Origin: Diatrype stigma
Lineage: Eukaryota > Ascomycota > Sordariomycetes > Xylariales > Diatrypaceae
Length of the DNA: 64,000 nucleotides
Assembly: GCA_022225965.2 (NCBI GenBank)
Contig: JAKJXP020000013.1
Location: forward strand, 552,265-616,264
Direction: 5' to 3'
A program made the translations under genes and the position numbers. Below the pieces are notes generated by a model. That model made no database searches. It saw only the letters and a list, made by a program, of their open reading frames with translations, and had not been told where the DNA came from. Positions 23,879 to 35,500 of this stretch are shown here, piece by piece; position 1 is the first letter of the stretch; every line of letters begins with the position of its first letter.

Positions 23879-24063
23879 TGTTACGTAGCAGCCCCATAGC
23901 TGGTAAACAGACCTCATACTCACTCCAGCTATGGCTACGTTATCTTACTTTACCCCTCATATATGCCAATAGCTTGCAGAGTTAGTACCTCCGCAGCTAT
24001 AAATCTTTTGACATACCTTACTATGTATGTTATGGGACCAGTGGCTCAGTTGCTTCTTTGCAA
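23879..24063. other. GC-normal, structured island inside the RIP-mutated element
   Basis: About 185 bp with ordinary base composition and many intact CpA/TpG, surrounded by strongly RIP-mutated DNA. Its left half contains an inverted repeat (GTAGCAGCCCCATAGCTGG against CCAGCTATGGCTACG) with a loop of about 23 nt. Its right half contains GGGACCAGTGGCTCAGTTG, resembling a tRNA-like A box. A short ATTG occurs at both borders. It may be a later insertion or a conserved structured RNA segment of the element; I cannot decide. Confidence 0.45.
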
Positions 24064-27000
24064 CAAATTGGATTTTTTCGAAATTTCGTAAATGATATGT
24101 ATTATTAGGATAATAACTAATTACGTTCTAAAGCCCGTCGTAATAAGGCTTGTACTTTTTTTGGCATTAACGAATACGGAAAATCCAATCGCCCGGGGCG
24201 TACGTTTTAATAAATCCTTTTTTTCTTAAAAATACGTTCGTATTTTATTACGAAACGCCTTTATATTATTAAAACGGGCCTTTATAAACGGTATTTCGTA
24301 ATTTGCTATTAATAATTTATTATTTTAAAATTCTTTTTTTTCCGTTAATTCGTAAAAGTATTTGCAAAATTCCGATAAGGTTTGTTTTTAAAAAGAAATT
24401 ATACCGAATAATAAAAAATATAAATTATAACCGTTCGATTTAAAAATACGGTTATAAATAATTATCATTCGTTATAATAATTCGAACAATAAACGGGCCA
24501 TAAGATTTGCTTAATATTTGCGTAATATAATTTTCTTTATGTTTTTATTAATTTCTTTTATTTTTCCGTTATTTCTTAAGCGCCTTAATATAATAATTTT
24601 TACGATAAAGCCTTATTTTTTATTTTAAGCGTTTGCGGCTTTATTTTTAAAAGCGCCGACGTTATTATTAATTTATTTTTTAAGAATGCCGTAAATACGT
24701 TCGATACGGAAAAATATAAGGATCGTATTTTCGAATTAAACGGAAGAAATAACGTTAATTTTTATTTATTTCGTAACGTATTTAACGGCTATAAAAATCG
24801 TAAACGAACTTATTAACGTATAATCGATTATTTATTTAATTAGGAATGCCGGGAATTATATGGGCTGCAAGTTTAATAATAAAGGGTTCGGTTTTTTTAT
24901 TAATTAGCAGGCCGAATATTCGACGATTATTTATTACGTAACGAAAACGATTTCCGGATATTAAAATTGTTTTTATGCATTACGAAGCGTTATTTTAATA
25001 ATTAAATAGCTTTAATTATAATAAATACGTTTTAATTGTATTAAAAATTTATCGTATTCGAGAATTTCTTATAAAATTTATGCTTTCGTAAGGGTATTTT
25101 TTGCATACGGAAAATTACCGGGTATTTTTTCGTACCTAATTATTTTATATAACTTATTTCGGTATATAATAAAGTGCTTCTTAATTTATTTTCGTTATAT
25201 AGCTAAAAATAAAAAAATATTATATAAAAGGGTTTCGAAAATGGCTTAAAGGTTTAATTGATTTAATTAATCGGCGTAACAAATCGATTCGGTTTTTTTG
25301 GCTGTTATTATTACGGCCTTTTAAGGCTTCGAAAAATAATTAATAAAGATATTCGTTCGGCCTAAGCGGTATACGATATGGATTTCGAAATATTCGATAA
25401 TAGCGAAAAAACGCAATATGCGAACCGATTATTCGGTTTTCGTATTAATTATTTTTAACGATTTATAATTAATAATTATTATTATATCGCCGCTTTTAAT
25501 TTAATGCCGCCAATATTAAAATGTTAACATAATACCGAAAAGTTCCTTTTTTTAAACGAAATATCGTAATTGGATTTTTATAAGCTTTTTCGAAAAATAA
25601 GTAATTAAATATAAAACGAAGGCGCTTATTATTTTTATATAAAATTATAATAATGCTACGCCGACGAATTATTACGAAGCGTTTATTTCGAAAATAATCG
25701 AACGGCGTTAATCGAATTTTCGAATTACGGGCGTTATTATAATTATTTCGCGAATTACCTTTTAATTTGTTATGGCTTTAAAAAACAATTCGATACGTTC
25801 GTTTTTTGGGCCGCCTATAAAAGCTATAAGTGGTTTAGTAATTTCCGAATATTTATTAATTAAATGCCGCAAATAATCGGCGGCATTTATAAACGTTTGA
25901 ATTTCGGTTATTATTACCGGCTTGGGCTTATTCCGAATAGCCGCGATTTTGATTAAGTCGATTTCGATTTTTTTTCGGAAATTACGAAGCCTAAAAAGAT
26001 TTCTTTCCGGACGAATATTAAGGATTTCGTTGGATTTACGATTATTCCGTAACTGAAAAGCCTTTTAAATAAAACGAATATACATTCGTAAAGCTATTCG
26101 GATATATTAGCTTATACGGCTATATTATTTAATATGCCCGAAATAAATTCGCGAAATAATTCGAGGATTTTTTTCATTAATGCCTAAAAAATTACCGGAA
26201 CGTTATAAAATCCGAAAGGCATTATTAATTATTCGTAAATACCAAATGAAATTACGAAAACGGTTTTTTTAATGTTTAGTTCGTAAATTTTAATTTATTA
26301 AAAGCCATTTTTAAAATCGATAAAGCAATATCAGCAATATTCGGCTATTCGTTGAATTTTATTTATTGTATTAAAAAATAAATAAACGTTTTTCCGCTGG
26401 ATTTTATTAAATTCCCGATAATTATAATAAAATCGTTATATTACGTTTTTATCGAATTTATTAGGCTTCGTTATTTAATCCGGTACTTTTTTAAATATAA
26501 ATAATATAAACGAACCTTATAAATCCGTATCGATACGTATAATTATTTCCAAATGCTTCTTAACGAATTTACGGAATGCCCAAAATTAAATAGGGCTATA
26601 TCGACGTAAAAAGAATTTAATGGGTTTATTATTTCCAATATCGATATAATAACGAATACGTATATTCGTAATAACCTTTTTTGGAATAAATCCAAATAAT
26701 TTTAAAAAATTATAAATGTATTATAAAAGGTATTTATTAATGGCCTTATTATTTATTAAGATAAATTTATATTAGGTTATTAAATTGGATTCGATTATTG
26801 CATAAGCCGTTTTAAAAACGTAAAAAATACATAATAAAGCGATTAAATAAATTACGGATTTTTCGGTAATTTTAATTAAGGTAATTATTTCGTTTTTTTC
26901 TTTTTTTTATAATATATATTCAATTTATAAAACAAACTTTTCCCGAAAATTAAATTATCGAAAAAAATGCCGTTAAAAATAACTCCCGTTAATACTCGAA

Positions 27001-29091
27001 ACGGAATAATATTACTACCGAGCATTAAAAACCGGGCGGTAACTATTATGTTACGTAAAATTTTCGATTTTATATTTTTAATTTTTCGCATTATTAACGG
27101 TTTCGAAAAATTATATATCTTTAACGTAATTACCATCGATTCGGAAATATAACAAAAGGTATATTCGTAATTTAGGAAAATTATGAATTTATTTCCGTCG
27201 ATTGTTTTTATAAAAAAAAGGTTATAATTTTTATCGTACCTTTTTCGTAAAGGTTTATTTTTATTAAAAAATAATTTATTACCGGCGTTTATTTTTATTA
27301 AATAAATGCGGCGCCTTTATTCGTTATTTTCGAATTGCTGAAGAAATTCGTTAAGGTTACGATTAAATCTTTCGTTATTTTATAATTATTCGGCGGAATT
27401 TTTTTCGAAATCGTTTTTATTATTATTCTTGGCGCCGGCAAAATATACGCAAAGCCGCTTATTTCCCTTAAATTTATTAAAGATTAACCGAAATTTATTA
27501 TTAATGACGTTTTAATATAAAATTCCTTTAAAAGTAACCTTTTTATTCGTATCCGTATATTATATGTTTTTCGGAAATTTCGTCTTTATTTTATAATTCT
27601 TAATTTAATGGTTTTATTTATTATAATTAAAGCACTTATTATTTTCGGCTTTTACGGCGAAGCATTATTCGATTATAACATAAACGTTACGGCTTTTGTT
27701 ACGAAAATCGGTAATTTTCTTAAATCTTACGGCTTAAAATACGATAATTATTACATCCAAAAGCTTTAATTGAATTATATCGGATTTGGCTTATATGGCT
27801 TTTATAATGATTAGGTTATAAAATGGCGCTATTTTTTCTTAAAATTAAACGGTAACCGAAAAAATGCCGTAAATTTTTCCTTTAATCGTTTAACGAATAA
27901 TTAATTCGGTTTATTAAATAATTATTTCGATTTTTTATGCGTTATTAAAGTTTTCGAATCGGTCGTTAAAAGTTAATTATATATTAAATAAGTTATTACA
28001 TAACGTATCGATAAGGATTTTTTTTATATAATAATTATTACGAATGTTTTTCGGTATTTTATAAAAGACTTTGCGAATACATTTTGCGAAATTTAATATA
28101 TTCTTATTTTAATACGAAAATAACGTTACGAAATAAATTAACGCTTTCGAAAAAGCATTATAATCGTTTAATACTTAAAGAATATACTTTACGAACGTTA
28201 TTTAATTTGATTTATTATTACGAATATATATCTTTATTTATTAAAAATCGCCGGTAAATTCGCCCGTAATTCGGTATACTTAAAAATCGTATAAAACTAA
28301 TACTGCTAAAAAGCGTTTTTAAATTTCCTTTAATTTCTTTAAAATTTAATCGTCGGCCTAAATTAAACGGAGATTTAAGAATATCGTTACTTTGTTTTTC
28401 GCCTTAATATGGCCCATTTCCGCGATATCGTTCGGAAATATAATCGAAGGTTATATCCTTTTTATTCGTTCTTGTTGCGAACTTTAAATGTAATTTATAA
28501 TAAGCGACATATATGCCATATTAATTTTTTCCTTTATTCGCGGTTTATCGTAATAAAATAGGCGCTAAATATACGGCATATATTAGTTTTAATCGAATTC
28601 GGGCGATTTGTAAAAACCAATTAACGATTTCGTATTGCCGGTAATGGCCGCTTTTTCGGTATTAAATATAAGCTATTATTATTATTAAATTTATTTATTT
28701 TCTTAACGAAATTATTAATTCGGCGTTTCAACTTTTTTGCCTTTAGGCTTAATATTAAAATATGCGGTTATTTTCGTAACTTTATTTATTAAATAATTTA
28801 GGTTATTTTTTATTAAAATATTCTTTCGTTCGATATTTTCGAATTTTTTATTAAGAAATTCGTATAATATGCCGTTTTTTTAAACGGCTTTCATATTCGT
28901 AAGAAATTCGGCAAAAATATCGCCTTAAGCCGAAATGCCTTTAAATTATTTCTTTATATTGGCGTTATTTTCTGCCATTATCGATTATCGAAAAGAATTC
29001 GTAAGAAAATAAAATAAATTTTACGTTATTAACGTTAGCTTATAAAAATAACTATTTATACTTTTACGTTTAATTCTTTAAACTTTTAAGG

Positions 29092-29241
29092 AATTATTGC
29101 TATTAGCAATTTATTTAAAATTATATTAAAGGTCCGGACTTATTCTTAAATTAAAGCTAATTATAATTATGCGCTCTAAGCTGCTAGAATTCTATATTCC
29201 GATTTTCCGATCCTTGGCATTATGGGGAATGCCCGGATCCA
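29092..29241 (-). repeat. LTR (5' LTR of the minus-oriented element)
   Basis: A 150-bp direct repeat of 23548-23697; all visible differences are transitions. Its distal half is less mutated (GCGCTCTAAGCTG retained here). Followed directly by the TAGGG duplication. Confidence 0.88.
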
Positions 29242-29246
29242 TAGGG
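29242..29246 (+). repeat. Target-site duplication TAGGG, right copy
   Basis: Matches 23543-23547 exactly. Confidence 0.8.
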
Positions 29247-31419
29247 ACAGAAAGACCCAATAATGGAATAACCCGGGGCGCATTTAATAACAAACACGTG
29301 CGACGCGGCAGAGAACGCAACGCTGCGTCCCAATTAGGATCAGACACGGCCGAACATCCTAGACTCTAGAGAACCATGTTGGGCATGCTTCCCCTTTTTA
29401 GCTGCTTCGTACCCCTCCTGTACTTTCCGACAGCTCCGTTCAGAATAACCTGACAGGATAGGATCTGCTCTTCAGACTACATAGACATGTGACATGTTAT
29501 ACCTTCTGCGGCGTAGTACATAGGCATAGCCGCATAGATGCCTGGGCACGCATGGTGCATACTTGGTAAACACGATCTCGACGCTCATTTTTGAATTGCG
29601 GCGAGCTGTAACCCGGCTGACTGATTCACTGACCAACGCTTATCTATCAGATCATCATTCACCTGCAGCCTACATAGTTCAAGCAACGGCGGCGGCGGCT
29701 CAACTTTGCACAAGCCGGACCTGACTAATGACTAGGACGAAATGGCTAACGTGCGTAGCCGAACGTGCCGGAAGCTAGTCTAGGTTGTTGATAATCAACT
29801 AACTAGCTGATCTTTTGTTTTGCTACGTAGTATTTGTGCGGTGCATTGTTCCATAGATGATGATATAAGCCCGGCTGGTTAACGAGAGCCGTAATGATAG
29901 GGAAAAGGTTAAAGAAATACGTAGAAATGCGTAAGAGACCAGAGCATGTGACAGCTTACGGGTCTTGCAGTTCCTGGGCCGGAGATTGCCCAATTGATAC
30001 AGGTTTACGAGTTTTAGGAAATAAATGGTGCGACACTCCTTGCTACATGAGGATCTAAGCTGAAGAGGCAGAGGAGATACAATGTAAGTAATGCAAACAT
30101 ACAATACCTACATACCTCTAAGTGCCCAAATATGCAAACCGTTGACTAGCGGCGGTAGTTGACAACTGCTGCGCATAGTCACAGTTAACGTGGTCATAAT
30201 TCGAGGTCAAAAAGTGATCTATAACCCGTACTATGTAGGTCGGGTGTAGGTAAAGCATATGCGACCTGGAAGTATGAACGTGAATGCAGTGTAACGCAGT
30301 GTTGCGACCGGTTACCTACCGGTAAGTGCATCAGGAGCTGCAGGTAAGTAAAAGTGCTTCAGACGGGAGTATAGCTGGAGGTAAAGTAGGTAGGTAAGGT
30401 ACACAGGCAAGTAAGTAATATCAAGCTCGTAATATCCTATGTAGGTACTTAAGTACGCATGGTTGCACATACCCCTGAATACCGTCATCATGAAAAAAAG
30501 CGGGAATTCCGGCGATAGGCGGGAGTGGATGTGTGTCTCCTGGACTTCCTGGCTTCCTGGCTTCCTGACTTCCTGACTTCCTGACTTCTCATTGCATTTG
30601 ATCGTGATCTTGTCTTCGTGATGCCTAGAGGACCTACTCTAGGTACTTAGACGAGCAGGTGGTTATGACCCGCTAACGTTTTGCTTGCCTGCGAGACAGC
30701 TAGACTAGAGCACGCATTGCGACCAACACGAGCACACGAGACCGAGGGGGGGAAATGATCCAAAAAAAACCGAATAAAAAATCGAGATCGTATGGCGGGG
30801 TAAGTGTTTGTTGACGTCCGCAGCTGCTTGGCCCAACAGGACGAAGGAACCGGTTCATGTCCATCCGGCTCGATGGTACCTGTGTCGATCCTGAACCGAA
30901 GTGCCTGTCCCAATAATGGATTCCAACAATGGCAAGATGGGAACCGAGAGATGGGTACGATATACACAATATGGGCATGATATCTGGACCAAGTGGGCCT
31001 CGCATCTGGACTGGACCTGTACATAGCAGATCCTACATAGTTAGTTACTGGGGAGGCTCATTTCTGCATTTCTGACACGCGTTTTCGAGCTGGCTGAGCT
31101 GGGTGAAAAGGATCCATGGAAGGGCAGAATCAAAGAGAGGAGGGCGAAAAGAAGAGACTATCTCTTAACTCCCTCCTACTGCAAGTTGACCAGGCCTTTT
31201 TTGCTGACTTGAGCAGGTCGACGAGCCAAGGTCTGCGCCTCTGACGGCCTTCTGGATTGTGCCACTATCGAATATAGTAGGATGGTCATATAGACTAAAA
31301 TCTGATTCTCTCATTCTCTTTATAATATATGGAATATGATAGTAAATCTGCCACATCAACCATATACAGTAGATGTGGTGCTATGTTACCTAAAGAGTCT
31401 TGACCTGATACTTCGGTTA
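29247..31419. other. Intergenic region between two transposable elements
   Basis: No gene supported. It contains a 10-bp tandem repeat at 30541-30588 (unit TTCCTGGC/TTCCTGAC-like) and scattered GTAGGTA/ACCTAC words. Frames such as 30647-31024 on the minus strand have no domain. Confidence 0.45.
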
Positions 31420-31429
31420 CTTCTTGAGG
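31420..31429 (+). repeat. Target-site duplication CTTCTTGAGG, left copy
   Basis: Identical to 32550-32559 and lies immediately outside the terminal inverted repeat. A 10-bp length fits Mutator-like insertions (usually 8-11 bp). Confidence 0.85.
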
Positions 31430-31756
31430 AGAATTACTATTGGGGCAGTTGCAATTTTCCTCTGGGGGCAATTGCCCACCTTGCCAACTGTCGGACCCAC
31501 AGTAAAAAACTAGGGCCTACCTATGCAGCCACTTACTAAAAGCACTAATATCACACCTAAAACCACCCATTCGGGACTACATCGTTATATCGTAGGTTCT
31601 ATATATTACTATAGCACTGACACAAGGCCAATGCAAAACCGAAAACTGGAATTAGCTAGGAAATTATTATATAATACAATAATAAACCTCCAACCCCTAT
31701 AGCCTTAATCATCTTCTGCAACGGAAATCCTTAGTCATTTTCCGCAACAAGGGGCC

Positions 31757-32020
31757 TTAGTCATCTCTAATGAGATCAACTATATCGCCCGTTAAATCGA
31801 CCGTCGTACTTTGCAGTGCCAAATCGTTAATATCGTGCCATTCTTCAAGCTCCATTGCAGCCCGATCTTCAGTACTTAATTCGGGCCTGGCCCGGTATGC
31901 CTTGGGGGGTGCCGGCGGTGCGGGAGTAAGTATAGGTGCCGCAGCACGCAACGCCTGCTGGCTACGTAGGAGCCCCTGAAGGGCTTCCGAGATGGCGGTG
32001 CCCGTAGCCGCAGAAGTCAT
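31757..32020 (-). CDS. Short ORF inside the non-autonomous element (transposase tail?)
   Basis: 87 residues, rich in Ala/Pro/Leu with an acidic hydrophobic C-terminus (VDLTGDIVDLI). Not recognised as a domain. It may be a remnant of the last part of a larger protein; expression is doubtful. Confidence 0.3.
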   Translation of the reverse strand: MTSAATGTAISEALQGLLRSQQALRAAAPILTPAPPAPPKAYRARPELSTEDRAAMELEEWHDINDLALQSTTVDLTGDIVDLIRDD

Positions 32021-32088
32021 CGTAAGTATAGGTCTAGGTGTAGGCGCAGGCGGACCTGTTATTCCTCCCCTTCCTCCCCCCCTCCCCT

Positions 32089-32160
32089 GGCACCGCGGGC
32101 ACCGCGGGCACGGGCAACGGGGGCACCGCGGGCACGGGCAACGGGGGCACCGCGGGCACG
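32089..32160 (+). repeat. 24-bp GC-rich tandem repeat within the element
   Basis: About three copies of a 24-bp unit containing GGCACCGCGGGCACGGGCAA. In one minus frame it encodes Ala-Arg-Gly repeats, in another Pro-Val-Ala repeats. Confidence 0.85.
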
Positions 32161-32549
32161 GGGGGCGCTGGCACGGCCGCGTTGGGTGCCGCGTTGGGTG
32201 GGGGCGGGATCATCGTCATCCGAATCGAGGTTAATGACCTCTTCCCATTGTAAGGGCTCGCGGCGAAGTTACAGGAGTAAAGCCGCAATTGTAGGAGTGG
32301 AAATGGGAAGGAAGAAATGGAAGCAATTGTACGTTAATAAAACCTGATAGGTTATTGTTGTTATGTCGAAGCCTACTATCGAAAACTAAGCTGTTGTATG
32401 CAGGAAGCTGTTGATTTAGGTGGGAAACTGGGTGTTCTAGCATTTGCGATACTAATGGGAATTAGTGTATTCGGACAGCCCAGCCACCAGCTGTCAGAGT
32501 GGGTCAACTGCCCCCAGAGGAAAATTGCAACTGCCCCAATAGTAATTCT

Positions 32550-32559
32550 CTTCTTGAGG
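32550..32559 (+). repeat. Target-site duplication CTTCTTGAGG, right copy
   Basis: Matches 31420-31429 exactly. Confidence 0.85.
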
Positions 32560-35500
32560 TTGTTAGATCCGCGTGTGTGTGTGTGTGTGTATGTACATAC
32601 ATAAGCGTATGTATGTACTGTACTATTATGTAGGCAGGTCCTCAGGCCCAGTTACCTCCAAGTAGTATGTAATTTAGCTAGCCCTTGCTAAGGTAGACGG
32701 GTGTTCAGCGTCCAGCATTACCTGATCCCAACAATTAACATACTTACCTACCTATACATACCTATGTACCTAGTAGATATCTTCTCATCTGCTTGTCTGA
32801 CTGATCTTCGTTGCCTGAACATTGAACAGGAGCGCAGGAGGTCCCCGGCTCAAGCTGGAACAGGGTTTTCAGCTTTCATCGCAATAGTTTCACCCCCGCT
32901 GTGCCCGGCTGCTTTGCTTGGCTTGTGTTGACTTTGACCCCGAGGATAATATCCGCAGTGTCTTACCATACAAGCCCAGACGAAGAGTCACTGGCAATGC
33001 GCAGCCAACTATCTATATATACCATAGCCAAGAAACCTCATGTTACAAGTGAAGCTTTGCACTGCTGCTGTTGAAGGGTTGGGGATTTTCTGATACCACA
33101 ACTGCAGGTGTGTACCAAGTACCTACAGATCTACATACATCCATGGATGTACCACCTCTTGCAACCCATACGCGATTTTCTATTAACAACCCCGCTACTT
33201 GACCACCCAGGCATCTATTCTTGCTATTCTGCAAATTACTCGCGCCTAAGCTTCTCAAGTCCAGCTGACTCTCCTCAGATTCCTATGCCGGACTCCTGGC
33301 CGAGTTCAAGCTCTTGTCCATACTCTGGCTTGCATACGAATATATATATATATATATATGTGTGTATGTGTAAGCTTCCTGTTGCTATATGCTGTAACAT
33401 ATGCTACACTTCTTTCATTAACTGTAGTTTCGTACAAGTCTCTTTCATACGTGCGTGCTCCCTGGGAGTCTCTCTATGACGACGAATTGCGGCGCCTGTG
33501 CTGGCATTACCTGGCTTTGTTAGACCGAGGATAGCAATTGTATGTACTAATTACACATGCCTGCCTATATGTGCATACAAATGCACATTAAAACACGCGA
33601 CAAGTGGGCCCCCAAAACCCCCGCTGCCCCTAGGCCCCGCCTAGTCGGGTGCACCGTCTCAGGCTATTTTGACCGTCGCTAGCGTTATGCTGGGTTCGGT
33701 GGGTCTTCTAGAACCTCTCTGCCTCTCTAGGGTACTCCTGTCGGTTCTGTCTAGCAGGTCTGCAGGTCTGCAGGTCTGCACTGCTAGTTTCGTTCCGTCG
33801 GATTCACGATCCCGCCAACAAGACCAGGGCTCCAGGGCACCAGGGCTCCAGGACAGCCGGGCAACCAGGGCAGCAGAGCCACGGTAGGCAGTAGGCAGTA
33901 GGCAGTAGGCAATAAGTAAGTAATAGGTAATAGGTAATTCATAGTTCCTGGTTTAATCTGCCCTTCGCGCTGAGCCATCGGGCATTCCCAAACCCTTCCT
34001 ATACATACACCCCACTTCAACAACCGCACAGGCAAATAAGAAAACACACATTGCCAAACAAGTTACAACCACCGAACCACCACCGAAGGAGCCGGCGGGC
34101 AGTACTGAGCAAGCGACTGAGCCCTCGCCCAAAAAGAAAAGAAGGCCTATCCCACATATAACGACGTCTCTCGACGACCCCCTTCGGAATTGTGTCTTAC
34201 CAATCATTTTCCATCGACATTACCTCTGCAGTCAGTCCATAGGTACCATCTCCCTCACCCTTTGGACCCCTTAGCTTTGGTAGTATTTGGGGCGAAGGCA
34301 TTCTGCCGCATGTCTACAGCACGGGTTTACAGCAGTTCATCTAACTACCCATTTCCTCCATTAGACCAGGTACTGCTGTTGTCCTACCTCGCCTAAACAT
34401 CCACTCTGTTCCTTTTGAGTTGGGACAAGACAAAGACGAGCTGCAGATAGACAGACAGCTGCAGCCAACCAAACGACGAGATTCCCCGATACTACAGAGG
34501 AATACGCCTACATCGGGGTACAGAAGAGTCTCAACGACGGCGTCAGCTTGTACTCATACTCTCTCATCTTACTTCAATACCAGAACCCGGACCCCAGCCC
34601 CAACCCTAACCCCAAATCCAACCCCAAGCCTGTCGCTGACAGTGGACTGCTTACCACACATATCTACATCTGGTGTAGGTCTGTTGTGCATTCTCACATA
34701 CGCCATTCACATACACCGTTCAGTCCGGCGCATCCTCATTGCCGGGGACGCGAGTGAGAAGACTACTAGGTACCTACTTGCTTGCCCAGCGCACAAGGAG
34801 CGAACTGCAGCAGGACGACATTGACCTGCCATCTACCTAATACCTAAGTAATCAACGACAACGCGTGCATTATCGATTAGGCGGATCAAAAAAAGATTCC
34901 CCAGTTTCGAGGGGAGATCTGCATACGCCTTCCTAAAGTTTGACCCACGAGTTACGAGTTACAAGTTACGAGCCGTTGCACTTGCATACGCACACGCACA
35001 CGCACACGCATATCCGCACAAGCATATCCGCACAAGTACACAACCTATACTCCCTGGTAGTTACATGCTCGTACGAACGACAGCTGCGGGCTGCTGCTCT
35101 CGAAGAAGAAAGAAAAGGGAAATACAGCCAACACACATTACCAGAATACCAATGAGTTGGTGTTTGTATTATCGGTAACCAAGATTACCTACCCAGTACC
35201 ACTTACACCACACGCCATATACCGTACATCATACCTACATACCTGCATACCTGCTGCCTGAGCACCCAGATACCGGGCTGGCAGGCTGCATACCGACGTC
35301 GACACCCCCAAGGACCCCAACTGAGCTCCCTACAAACTACAAACTACAAACTACAAGCTACAAGCTACAAGCTACAACGCACGAACCACTCGCACATATT
35401 GCAGCAGACGAATCATCCCTACCTCGACATACTTGGTACCTACATTCGTGCATTCTGTTCATGCGGGCATCTGTGCATTTGTAGGTAGGGATCCAGGAAT

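Larger units (their letters stand above)
23548..29241 (-). mobile_element. RIP-inactivated Ty3/gypsy-type LTR retrotransposon
   Basis: A 5694-bp element with 150-bp direct terminal repeats (23548-23697 and 29092-29241) and a TAGGG duplication outside each. Read on the minus strand the LTR begins TGGATCC. The two LTRs differ only by C/T and G/A transitions. The interior is extremely AT-rich with very little CpA or TpG but many CpG, the footprint of RIP. On the minus strand at about 26226-26090 a decayed reverse-transcriptase segment is readable: MPFG followed by N-x-P-x-x-F, then ILNN where the catalytic LDD would be, interrupted by stops. The polymerase order suggests the 5' LTR is the one at 29 kb. 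No open frame longer than about 80 codons survives, so it is dead. The Ty3 assignment rests on the RT motif spacing and is moderately secure. Confidence 0.85.
31430..32549. mobile_element. Non-autonomous 1.12-kb TIR element, Mutator-like by target duplication
   Basis: The termini are perfect inverted repeats for 41 bp (beginning AGAATTACTATTGGGGCAG) and similar for about 50 bp, with a 10-bp target duplication. No transposase core is visible. The interior carries, on the minus strand, an 87-residue frame (32020-31757) ending TTVDLTGDIVDLIRDD, and upstream of it a frame reading EEVINLDSDDDD followed by an Arg/Ala-rich repeat. Both resemble the hydrophobic-then-acidic pattern of SUMO-interacting motifs. 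These may be the remaining C-terminal part of a deleted transposase. The element is not RIP-mutated: its composition is normal and its ends are perfect, so it is probably young or single copy. TIR sequence differs from that of the 47-51 kb element. Confidence 0.8.

Noticed and set aside
24030..24100. tRNA-like start GGGACCAGTGGCTCAGTTG
   Set aside because: No convincing anticodon arm or B box follows at the right spacing, so it is not called as a tRNA gene.
26885..27136. 83-codon minus-strand frame in the LTR element
   Set aside because: Lys/Ile/Asn-rich product of AT-mutated retrotransposon sequence; not an independent gene.
35330..35376. CRISPR-like direct repeats (CTACAAA units)
   Set aside because: Units are contiguous 8-bp tandem repeats without spacers, in a eukaryotic genome.
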